DNA of 8,243 nucleotides, from NCBI GenBank assembly GCA_947174225.1, contig CAMWIF010000101.1:1-8243 (forward strand), written 5' to 3'. This DNA is from an uncultured Porphyromonadaceae bacterium. Its GTDB lineage: Bacteria > Bacteroidota > Bacteroidia > Bacteroidales > Muribaculaceae. Below the pieces are notes generated by a model, which was not told the origin of the DNA, did not search any database, and saw only the letters and a program-made list of their open reading frames with translations. Positions 1-7,035 of the stretch are shown here, in pieces (the first letter of the stretch is position 1; the number at the start of each line of letters is the position of its first letter). Both the position numbers and the translations under genes were made by a program.

Positions 1-1
1 C

Positions 2-598
2 TTCGGCGCAGAGGGCGACTGTAAGAGCGCAGCTCTCTACCGCACGGTTTGGGTAATGTCGGAGGGTAAAGGGTGCTCATTCCTTGAGGACTACACTCTC
101 AACTTCGACGGCGAAAACAGTTCTATCCTCCAGGCTCATATGCTTGAGGTATGTCCTCTCATCGCTGAGGAGAAACCGCGTCTGGAAGTTCACTTCCTTG
201 GTATCGGTGTTCGCAAGAGCCTCACAGCACGTCTCGTGTTCACATCTCGCCCCAACCCCGGCATCACTGCTACAGTAGTTGACCTCGGCAACCGTTTCCG
301 TCTAATTGTCAACGATGTAGAGTGCATTAAGTCTAAGCCGCTTCCCAAACTTCCTGTGGCTTCCGCACTCTGGATTCCTATGCCTAACTTCGAGACAGGC
401 GCCGCTGCCTGGATTCTCGCAGGCGGAACTCACCACTCTTGCTTCTCTTACGAGCTTACTCCCGAATACTGGGAAGACTATGCTGAGATCGCAGGCATCG
501 AGATGGCTCACATCAATGCCCACACCACTATCCCCGCTTTCAAGGATTCACTCCGCTGGAACGAGGTATACTACATGCTCAACAAGTCACTCCGCTAA
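2..598 (+). CDS. araA: L-arabinose isomerase, C-terminal part (5' end outside window)
   Basis: Cytoplasmic enzyme that interconverts L-arabinose and L-ribulose, the first step of bacterial arabinose catabolism. The frame is open from base 2, so the gene starts upstream; 198 codons are visible, against about 500 residues in E. coli AraA, so roughly the first 300 residues are missing. The four Mn2+-ligand positions of the family can be matched: Glu in FGAEGD (window codon 4), Glu in FLEDYT (codon 29), His in QAHMLEVCP (codon 46) and a His in GTHHSCF (codons 144/145). Their spacing fits the E. coli set (E306, E333, H350, H450) with small indels. The ending PAFKDSLRWNEVYY is also typical of AraA. 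The ATG at 56 is internal and should not be taken as the start. The TAA at 596-598 is 12 nt before the kinase gene, which implies one operon. Family assignment is nearly certain; in vivo substrate is inferred from family. Confidence 0.96.
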   Translation, partial: FGAEGDCKSAALYRTVWVMSEGKGCSFLEDYTLNFDGENSSILQAHMLEVCPLIAEEKPRLEVHFLGIGVRKSLTARLVFTSRPNPGITATVVDLGNRFRLIVNDVECIKSKPLPKLPVASALWIPMPNFETGAAAWILAGGTHHSCFSYELTPEYWEDYAEIAGIEMAHINAHTTIPAFKDSLRWNEVYYMLNKSLR

Positions 599-610
599 TT
601 CCGCTCTGAT

Positions 611-2209
611 ATGCCCGAAAAAGCAAAAGCAACCATTGAAGCCGGTAAGGCCGTTCTCGGTATCGAGTTCGGCTCTACCCGCATCAAGGCAGTTCTCATC
701 GACGAGGAGAACCGCCCCATAGCTCAGGGAAGCCACGAGTGGGAGAATAAGTTTATCAACGGTTTCTGGACATATTCACTTGAGGAGATATGGTTCGGAG
801 TACAGGATTGCTACCGCGACCTCCGTAACAATGTCCTTGAGAAATACGGTGTTGAAATCCATAACCTTGCAGCAATCGGCATCAGTGCTATGATGCACGG
901 CTACATGGCTTTCGATGACAACGGCGACATCCTTACCCACTTCCGCACATGGCGCAACACCAACACAGGTGAGGCTGCTGCCATACTCTCAGAGCTATTC
1001 AACTACAACATCCCTCTTCGCTGGAGCATCTCCCATCTATATCAGGCTATTCTCAACGGTGAGGAGCATGTGGCAAAGGTGGCATTCCTTACTACCCTCG
1101 CAGGTTACATCCACTGGCAGCTCACCGGCGAGAAGGTCATCGGTATCGGCGACGGTTCAGGTATGATACCCGTAGATCCCGCTACCAAGAACTACGATAA
1201 GACAATGGTTAAGAAGTTCGACGACCTTGTAGCTCACAAGGGCTTCAAGTGGACACTCGAAGACATTCTTCCCAAGATCCTCGTAGCCGGAGAGAACGCA
1301 GGTACTCTCACACCGGAGGGTGCTCACAAACTCGACATCTCAGGCAACCTCAAACCCGGTATCCCCGTTTGTCCTCCTGAGGGCGATGCAGGTACAGGTA
1401 TGGTGGCAACCAACGCCGTGAAGCAGCGCACAGGTAACGTATCTGCCGGAACTTCCTCATTCTCAATGATCGTGCTCGAAGGAGAACTTAGCAAGCCTTA
1501 CGAGATGATTGATATGGTGACAACACCTGACGGCAGCCTCGTGGCAATGGTACACTGCAACAACTGTACCTCCGACCTCAACGCTTGGGTAGGACTGTTC
1601 CGCGAGTATACCGAACTGATGGGTCATCCCGTAGATATGAACGAAATCTTCGGTAAGCTCTATACCAACGCCCTCAACGGGGATCCCGACTGCGGCGGCT
1701 TGATGAGCTACAACTACTTCTCCGGCGAGCCTATCACAGGTCTCAACGAGGGTCGTCCACTCTTCGTCCGCACTGTCGGCAACCGTTTCAACCTTGCCAA
1801 CTTTATGCGTGCCAACATCAACGCAGCTGTTGCATGTCTCAAGATCGGCAACGACATACTCTTCAATGAGGAGAAAATCAAGGTTGACCGTATCACGGGT
1901 CATGGTGGTCTCTTCAAGACTCCGGGTGTAGGTCAGCGCATACTTGCAGCGGCTCTCAACTCCCCCATCTCCGTAATGGAGACAGCCGGAGAGGGTGGCG
2001 CATGGGGTATGGCACTCCTTGCCGGATACCTTGTCAACAACAAGAACGAGCGCAATCTTGCCGACTACCTTGAGATGGAGGTATTCGCCGGCAACACCGG
2101 TACGAGCATCGACCCGACAGAGGAAGATGTAGCCGGCTTCAATGCCTACATCGAAAACTACAAAGCTTGTCTCCCCATCGAGAAGGCAGCCGTAGCCCAC
2201 AAGAAATAA
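611..2209 (+). CDS. araB: FGGY-family carbohydrate kinase, probable L-ribulokinase
   Basis: Predicted cytoplasmic sugar kinase using ATP to convert L-ribulose to L-ribulose 5-phosphate, the step after AraA. The 532-residue length is complete for an FGGY kinase (E. coli AraB has 566). The N-terminal phosphate-binding motif is GIEFGSTRIKAV (residues 17-28), with Glu19 where many FGGY kinases have Asp. The likely catalytic Asp is D259 in PPEGDAGTG, followed by the glycine/serine-rich GNVSAGTSSFSM. The C-terminal FGGY lobe shows GHGGLFKTPGVGQR and ETAGEGGAWGMA, the nucleotide-binding region. From memory it strongly resembles the Bacteroides kinase of the arabinose cluster (BT0350 in B. thetaiotaomicron). 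The ATG at 611 is chosen because it is the first in frame after the araA stop, 12 nt away, and leaves a normal N-terminus; no clear Shine-Dalgarno is present, as is usual in Bacteroidetes. Xylulokinase is the main alternative, but adjacency to araA favours ribulokinase. A terminator follows closely. Confidence 0.9.
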   Translation: MPEKAKATIEAGKAVLGIEFGSTRIKAVLIDEENRPIAQGSHEWENKFINGFWTYSLEEIWFGVQDCYRDLRNNVLEKYGVEIHNLAAIGISAMMHGYMAFDDNGDILTHFRTWRNTNTGEAAAILSELFNYNIPLRWSISHLYQAILNGEEHVAKVAFLTTLAGYIHWQLTGEKVIGIGDGSGMIPVDPATKNYDKTMVKKFDDLVAHKGFKWTLEDILPKILVAGENAGTLTPEGAHKLDISGNLKPGIPVCPPEGDAGTGMVATNAVKQRTGNVSAGTSSFSMIVLEGELSKPYEMIDMVTTPDGSLVAMVHCNNCTSDLNAWVGLFREYTELMGHPVDMNEIFGKLYTNALNGDPDCGGLMSYNYFSGEPITGLNEGRPLFVRTVGNRFNLANFMRANINAAVACLKIGNDILFNEEKIKVDRITGHGGLFKTPGVGQRILAAALNSPISVMETAGEGGAWGMALLAGYLVNNKNERNLADYLEMEVFAGNTGTSIDPTEEDVAGFNAYIENYKACLPIEKAAVAHKK

Positions 2210-2225
2210 TAACGGATAATATCCA

Positions 2226-2236
2226 AAACGTCCAAA
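2226..2236 (+). repeat. Isolated copy of the AAACGTCCAAA repeat beside the araB terminator
   Basis: An exact copy of the 11-mer found twice in the downstream array lies 17 nt after the araB stop. Its last three bases form the start of the terminator stem. It is 120 bp upstream of the first perfect array copy, which is not a multiple of 21 bp. It may be a distal half-site for the same regulator or a chance match in AT-rich DNA. Confidence 0.4.
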
Positions 2237-2280
2237 CGGATGTGACTTCCATTAAAAGTCACATCCGTTTCTTATTATCT
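2234..2280 (+). terminator. Intrinsic terminator after araA-araB
   Basis: A perfect 15-bp inverted repeat, AAACGGATGTGACTT (2234-2248) paired with AAGTCACATCCGTTT (2256-2270), encloses a 7-nt loop (CCATTAA). It is followed by a T-rich tract (2268-2280). It starts 25 nt after the araB stop. It should end the araAB transcript and so insulate it from the downstream PUL operon. Confidence 0.9.
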
Positions 2281-2324
2281 AAAACTCGTATTAAAATTTT
2301 TTACCTCAAAAATTCCACCCGTAA

Positions 2325-2377
2325 AATCATCCAAATCCGCAACACAAACGTCCAAAACACTATTCAAAACGTCCAAA
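2325..2377 (+). promoter_or_regulatory. Three direct repeats with exact 21-bp spacing, candidate activator-binding array
   Basis: Two perfect copies of AAACGTCCAAA start at 2346 and 2367. A 9/11 copy, AATCATCCAAA, starts at 2325. Both steps are exactly 21 bp, two helical turns, so all copies face the same side of the DNA. The bases between the cores are not conserved, which argues for a protein-binding half-site rather than a duplicated segment. AraC-type DNA-binding domains commonly bind direct half-sites about 21 bp apart (E. coli araI1/araI2 is the classic case), and Bacteroidetes HTCS regulators of PULs carry such a domain. An inverted partial copy, TTTGGAC, lies at 2397-2403. The array ends about 60 bp before the candidate -7 box. 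The repeats are seen directly; the regulator is inferred and is not encoded in this window. Confidence 0.6.
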
Positions 2378-2435
2378 TAGACAAATTCAAGGCATTTTTG
2401 GACATTAGTGCTATTCAATAAATGATAAGGAATGT

Positions 2436-2443
2436 TAATTTTG
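2436..2443 (+). promoter_or_regulatory. Candidate Bacteroidetes -7 promoter element for the PUL operon
   Basis: TAATTTTG matches the Bacteroidetes -7 consensus TAnnTTTG exactly. Transcription would start near 2450 and give a leader of roughly 40 nt before the ATG at 2493. No TTTG -33 element is found at the usual 19-21 nt spacing upstream; the nearest TTTG (2397-2400) is 35 nt away. A weak or missing -33 box fits an activator-dependent promoter, consistent with the upstream repeat array. Confidence 0.6.
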
Positions 2444-2451
2444 CGCAAAAT
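2438..2451. promoter_or_regulatory. 14-bp perfect palindrome over the -7 box and predicted start site
   Basis: ATTTTGCGCAAAAT is its own reverse complement, centred between 2444 and 2445. It covers most of the candidate -7 box and the predicted transcription start. This is the position expected of a repressor operator, but the TTTTG half is also demanded by the promoter consensus, so the symmetry could be partly coincidental. Confidence 0.35.
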
Positions 2452-2492
2452 CTTTTAACACATAAATACCAAAAAACTCACCTACACCTGAT

Positions 2493-3875
2493 ATGAAAAA
2501 ACAATTGACATTTATACTGCTCTTGGGATTTTTGCTCTTCTCCATTCCCTCCTGCAGCAACGATAAGGCAAAAGATGAGCCGACCCCCGTCACTCCTTCT
2601 AATCCTACCGAAGAGAATAAAACTGTAGGTCCCCCGGAAGGGAAAGAGGTATACATTCCCCAAGAACTGAGCACCATGAACCTTAAAGACAAGAACAGCC
2701 AATGGTATTGGGGACGCACAAAATCTACCGACGATGTGATACTTTTCTGGGCAAAAGGCTTTGGCGACGATCTCTCAAAGGCTCCCGATCTGCAGGGTCA
2801 GAACATGAAAGTGGATGCCGATAATCTCCTTTCCAAAGTGCAGGAATTTTACGATTACTATTACAACGAGCTGAAATTCGTAAAGCCGGGAAGCACAAAA
2901 GCCGACAAATACCGTATGATGGTTATGCTCGACTATTCTCTTGAGGGAACAGCTTACGGTGGCACATATGACAATGAGATCGGTGCGCTCTGGGTAGCGC
3001 CCAACCGTGTGCAAGACCGTAATATGAACGCTGTGGCGCACGAGTTAGGCCATTCGTTCCAGCTTCAGGTAATAGCCGACGGAGCGGGCGACGCTTGGGG
3101 TGGCTGCGGTTTCTACGAAATGACGTCTCAATGGATGCTTTGGCAAGTCAACCCGGAATGGACCAAAGATGAGTATTACCACTTTGAGGACTTCCGCAAA
3201 CTTACCCACAAAGCTTACCTTCATCTTGACAATATCTACCATTCGCCATACGTGATTGAATTTTGGGCAGAACGCCACGGTCTCCCCTTCATAGCCGACC
3301 TTTACCGCAACGGCAAAATCGGAGAAGATCCCGTGCAGACCTACAAGCGACTCGCGCAGCTCGACCAGGAGCAGTTTAACGATGAGATGTGGGAAAACTA
3401 CGCCCGTCTGGTGAATTTCGATATAGACCGCGTTCGTTCATATACGCGCAATCTCACCTCCGGCTGGTCAACGGCACTTGTTGATCTCGGCGACGGTTGG
3501 AAAAGAGTAGCCAAGAGCAACGCGCCTGAAAATTATGGATTCAATGTTATTGAGGTGGGGACACCTGCAGTAGGTTCTACAGTCACTGTCAATTTCCGGG
3601 GTGAAGCCGGAGAAGAGGGCTATGTAACTCGTAATAAAGATTGTGCAGGCTGGAGATATGGTTTTGTCGCCGTGGATAAAGATGATAAGGTGAATTACGG
3701 CGACATGCAGAAAGATGTCCAAGGTTCAGTGAGCTACACCGTTCCTGCAGGGCAGGAGCTGAAGAAGCTATGGTTTGTGGTAATGGGTGCCCCCACCCGA
3801 CATTGGAGCAACACAGATTCAGGGCAGCCTGACGATGCCCAGTGGCCATATTCTATCGAAATCAATATTCAATAA
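2493..3875 (+). CDS. Secreted lipoprotein with HExxH metallopeptidase-like domain (DUF6055-like)
   Basis: A 460-residue predicted lipoprotein. A short Lys-containing N-terminus and a hydrophobic stretch (residues 5-18) lead to a lipobox-like IPSC with Cys21 as the lipidation site. The following SNDKAKDE is charged and acidic, as in surface-exported Bacteroidetes lipoproteins. A Pro/Glu/Asn-rich linker runs to about residue 52. The main domain (about 55-330) contains AVAHELGHSFQ, giving the zinc motif H183-E184-x-x-H187, and a possible third ligand E209 in GCGFYEMTSQW, which would make it gluzincin-like. The C-terminal part (about 333-460) looks beta-rich with GWRYGFVAV and may be an accessory binding or sandwich domain. 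The overall pattern resembles the DUF6055 group, recognised from memory. It is the first gene after the promoter and lies 17 nt before susC, so it is probably part of the PUL operon. It may cut glycoproteins or protein-linked glycans at the surface; substrate and activity are unknown. Confidence 0.85.
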   Translation: MKKQLTFILLLGFLLFSIPSCSNDKAKDEPTPVTPSNPTEENKTVGPPEGKEVYIPQELSTMNLKDKNSQWYWGRTKSTDDVILFWAKGFGDDLSKAPDLQGQNMKVDADNLLSKVQEFYDYYYNELKFVKPGSTKADKYRMMVMLDYSLEGTAYGGTYDNEIGALWVAPNRVQDRNMNAVAHELGHSFQLQVIADGAGDAWGGCGFYEMTSQWMLWQVNPEWTKDEYYHFEDFRKLTHKAYLHLDNIYHSPYVIEFWAERHGLPFIADLYRNGKIGEDPVQTYKRLAQLDQEQFNDEMWENYARLVNFDIDRVRSYTRNLTSGWSTALVDLGDGWKRVAKSNAPENYGFNVIEVGTPAVGSTVTVNFRGEAGEEGYVTRNKDCAGWRYGFVAVDKDDKVNYGDMQKDVQGSVSYTVPAGQELKKLWFVVMGAPTRHWSNTDSGQPDDAQWPYSIEINIQ

Positions 3876-3892
3876 CCAAATAAAATCTACAC

Positions 3893-6800
3893 ATGAAACA
3901 AGACTTATTCCGACAAATGCGGACTTCAGGCATTCTGAAAGGCGGATTATGTCTGGCTCTCGCTTGCGGAGCCGGTGTGGTCTCTGCCTATGCAGTGGAA
4001 CCACCTGCAGCTCTGGCAGCTCCTCAGAAGGGTGCCACCCATAAGCTTACAGGAACTGTCTACGATCAGAACAATGAGCCGGTAATCGGCGCAAGTGTAA
4101 TGGTGAAAGGCACCACAATCGGCACAGCCACTGACATCGATGGCAAATTCACACTCAATGTGCCAGCCAAGGGCACTCTCATCGTGAGCTACGTTGGCTA
4201 TGTGGCACAAGAAATTCCTCTCAACGGTCAGACAGAGCTTAGAGTCGATTTGAAAGAAGACACCGCCTCTCTTGACGAGTTGGTAGTGGTGGGTTACGGT
4301 GTGCAGAAGAAAGCTACCCTTACAGGTTCAGTATCATCTGTAGGCGGCGAAGACATCAAGAAAGTATCGGCTGCCAACCTCTCCAACACCCTCGCCGGTA
4401 AGACAGCGGGTATCATAGCCAACACACGTTCAGGTGAGCCTGGTGAGGACGGTGCAACAATCACTATCCGTGGTAAAGGCACTCTTGGAGATACCGGACC
4501 ACTTATCGTTGTTGACGGAATTGCCGACCGTTCCTTCAGCCGATTGAACCCTGAGGATATCGAATCAATCTCAGTATTGAAAGATGCCTCTGCAGCTATC
4601 TACGGCGCACGTGCTGCCAACGGTGTAATCCTTGTAACCACAAAGCGTGGCAAGGAGGGTAAGGTAAAGGTAAATTACAATGGTAGCTACTCCTGGGCAC
4701 AGCCCACACGCATCCCCAAGATGCTCAACTCATATCAGTATGCTACCTACCGTAATGAGTATGATTCCGATTCACGCCATGACTCTCCCGGCTTGACATT
4801 CGGACAGGAAGCTCTCGATCACTATAAGAACCATGATAGCCTTGACCAATTCCCCGACACTGACTGGTGGGATGCAACTGCCAAGAAATGGGCAGGACGC
4901 ACTCAGCACTCCGTATCGGTGAGCGGTGGCAACGAGAAGGTATCCTTCTATTCCTCATTCCAGTATATGTGGCAGGACGCTCTCTATCGCAAGAGCGCAC
5001 AAGACTACAGCCAGTATCAGATCACCAGCAACGTCGACGCCAAGGTTTCAAAGGCCATCAGCTTTAGCCTTGACATCCTCGGCCGTCAGGAAAAGCGTAA
5101 TCGCGGTGTATACTCTACAGAGGACCTCTTCGGAAAACTCCTAACCATGTTCCCGGGAGCAGCCCCCTATTATCAGAATGGTCTTCCGCGTGTAGGATAT
5201 GACGGTCCGACCAACAACTCCACCATTATGGTGACAGATGCTCCGGGCTATAACCGAATGACCTACAATATCCTCAACCTTAAGCCGAAAGTCCGTGTTG
5301 ACCTCGACATAATCACCAAGGGCCTTTACGCTGAGGCTTATGCCGCACTTGACTTCAGCTTCAACTTCGGCAAACAGCTCAACCGCCCCTACGACCTCTA
5401 TTCTTATGAAAATGGCGAATACGTAAATAAGCGCGACCAGTTAGGCCAGATCAGCGTAAACGACTGGTCAAATCGCTATCTCAATGAGACTTATAACATT
5501 CGTTTGGGTTATAACCGTACTTTTGCTGAACTGCATAGAGTGAATGCTTTCGTGGCATACGAGCAGAACAAATATACATATCACACGCTCTCAGGCTATC
5601 GTACCAATTTCATCTCCGACCAGATTCCGGAACTCTTCGCAGGTTCTGATGTACCCGAAGATAAGGATAACGACGGTTCAAGCGATGTTACAACTCGCCG
5701 TAACGTATTCGGACGTATCAACTATGACTACGACGGTAAATATCTCGCAGAGGTGACGATGCGCTATGACGGCTCCATGAACTTTGCCAAACATCACCGC
5801 TGGGGCTTCTTCCCTGCTTTTTCACTCGGTTGGGTAATCAGCCAAGAAAAATTCTTCGAACCACTTAATCCCGCCGTAAACTTTCTGAAGATAAAATATT
5901 CTTGGGGTAAGATGGGCAACGATAACATAGCCGCTTACCAGTATATCTCTCAGTATAAATACACCGATACGGGTGCTTATTTCGGAGCAGGTGCTGACGG
6001 CAAGATCAACAAGGGCTTCTATCTCTCACGTGTTGCCAACCCACTCGTGACTTGGGAATCAGCCAAGACAATGAATGCCGGCTTCTCTGCCAACTTCCTC
6101 AATAATAAGTTCGGTCTTGACTTCGACTGGTTCCGCTCGGTCCGCGACGACATCCTTTGCTATCGTAACGCATCAGTACCTTACTTCTCCGGTATGAAAC
6201 TACCCGCTGAGAACCTCGGAAAGGTAACCAACACAGGTATCGAAATCGTGGCGAATTACCGTGACAACGCAGGTGACTTCACTTGGAATATCACCGCCAA
6301 TTTCACCTACGCCCGCAACAAGGTGAACTATATGGATGAAGCCAAATCTACTCCGGCATGGCAGCGTCAAGAGGGCACCCCAATCGACGGTATGACTCTC
6401 TACAATGCACTTGGCATTTATCAGAACTGGGAACAGATAGAGTCAACTCCTCACATTGAGGGCGCATCTCCCGGTGACCTTATCTATGCCGATACTAACG
6501 GCGACGGCAATATCACTTGGGACGATGCCGTACGTTATGACTACAGCCCGACTCCGCGCATTATCTACGGTCTCACTCTCGCCGCCGAATGGAAAGGGAT
6601 TGACCTCAGCGTATTCTTCCAGGGTCAGGGTCAAGCCAAACAGCTCGTGCAGCCCACAATGAATATGGCAACCGACTTCTACGAAGGCCGTTGGCGTAGT
6701 GGCAACACTGAAGAGGAGAACCTCAACGCCCGTTGGCCGAAAGCATTTATGGGTCAGACCTACGGCGACCAATGGAACGGCGTATCTTCGACATGGTGGC

Positions 6801-7024
6801 TTCGCAGCGCCAACTTCTGTCGTCTCAAATCTCTCGAAATCGGCTATACTCTTCCTCATAAATGGTGGGGCAACAGCGGTATCGAGAATATCCGTATCTA
6901 CTTCAACGGCAGCAACCTCTTCACTATCGACGACTACAAGATTGCCGATCCTGAAATCGGAAACGCCATCACAAGCTATCCACTACAGCGCAGTCTTACA
7001 GTCGGTGCCGGTATAACCTTCTAA
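3893..7024 (+). CDS. SusC/RagA-type TonB-dependent outer-membrane transporter
   Basis: An outer-membrane beta-barrel that imports oligosaccharides captured by its SusD partner, powered by TonB. The 1043 residues are a full family length. A signal peptide has a hydrophobic core at residues 13-33 and probable cleavage after AYA (34). A carboxypeptidase-regulatory-like domain follows at about 51-122 (LTGTVYD, PVIGASVMVKGT, DGKFTLNV, VSYVGY). The TonB-box region is DELVVVGYG (128-136). The plug domain carries the SusC signature with TITIRGKG and GPLIVVDGI (ending at 210), and the barrel ends in LTVGAGITF with the expected terminal Phe. Two acidic loops look like calcium-binding sequences: DKDNDGSSD (590-598) and DTNGDGNITWDD (from 867, common in the family). 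The gene is 17 nt after the lipoprotein gene and 11 nt before susD. No frameshift is seen. Substrate cannot be read from sequence; nearby araAB suggests an arabinose-containing glycan. It lacks the FecR-interaction (STN) domain, so anti-sigma signalling is unlikely. Confidence 0.96.
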   Translation: MKQDLFRQMRTSGILKGGLCLALACGAGVVSAYAVEPPAALAAPQKGATHKLTGTVYDQNNEPVIGASVMVKGTTIGTATDIDGKFTLNVPAKGTLIVSYVGYVAQEIPLNGQTELRVDLKEDTASLDELVVVGYGVQKKATLTGSVSSVGGEDIKKVSAANLSNTLAGKTAGIIANTRSGEPGEDGATITIRGKGTLGDTGPLIVVDGIADRSFSRLNPEDIESISVLKDASAAIYGARAANGVILVTTKRGKEGKVKVNYNGSYSWAQPTRIPKMLNSYQYATYRNEYDSDSRHDSPGLTFGQEALDHYKNHDSLDQFPDTDWWDATAKKWAGRTQHSVSVSGGNEKVSFYSSFQYMWQDALYRKSAQDYSQYQITSNVDAKVSKAISFSLDILGRQEKRNRGVYSTEDLFGKLLTMFPGAAPYYQNGLPRVGYDGPTNNSTIMVTDAPGYNRMTYNILNLKPKVRVDLDIITKGLYAEAYAALDFSFNFGKQLNRPYDLYSYENGEYVNKRDQLGQISVNDWSNRYLNETYNIRLGYNRTFAELHRVNAFVAYEQNKYTYHTLSGYRTNFISDQIPELFAGSDVPEDKDNDGSSDVTTRRNVFGRINYDYDGKYLAEVTMRYDGSMNFAKHHRWGFFPAFSLGWVISQEKFFEPLNPAVNFLKIKYSWGKMGNDNIAAYQYISQYKYTDTGAYFGAGADGKINKGFYLSRVANPLVTWESAKTMNAGFSANFLNNKFGLDFDWFRSVRDDILCYRNASVPYFSGMKLPAENLGKVTNTGIEIVANYRDNAGDFTWNITANFTYARNKVNYMDEAKSTPAWQRQEGTPIDGMTLYNALGIYQNWEQIESTPHIEGASPGDLIYADTNGDGNITWDDAVRYDYSPTPRIIYGLTLAAEWKGIDLSVFFQGQGQAKQLVQPTMNMATDFYEGRWRSGNTEEENLNARWPKAFMGQTYGDQWNGVSSTWWLRSANFCRLKSLEIGYTLPHKWWGNSGIENIRIYFNGSNLFTIDDYKIADPEIGNAITSYPLQRSLTVGAGITF

Positions 7025-7035
7025 ATCTTACAGCA

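Noticed and set aside
1463..2200. Long 245-codon open frame on the - strand, antisense to araB.
   Set aside because: It lies entirely within a convincingly conserved kinase gene. Its translation shows no recognisable domain, and the openness is explained by the codon preference of the + strand gene.
2295..2314. Small AT-only hairpin (AATTTTT / AAAAATT with a 6-nt loop).
   Set aside because: Seven A-T pairs in AT-rich DNA are expected by chance and the hairpin would be unstable; no T-tract placement or conservation argues for a function.
2325..2377. Possible CRISPR array, because of regularly spaced repeats.
   Set aside because: The repeat core is only 11 bp with 10-bp gaps and three copies, far below CRISPR repeat and spacer lengths, and no cas genes are present.
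2167..2421. 84-codon + strand open frame spanning the araB end and the intergenic region.
   Set aside because: It overlaps the araB end in another frame, runs through the terminator hairpin and repeat array, and has a low-complexity Asn/Ile/Lys-rich translation typical of AT-rich non-coding DNA.
6443..6859. 138-codon open frame on the - strand within susC.
   Set aside because: Shadow of the strongly conserved SusC coding frame; no domain, promoter or start context supports it.
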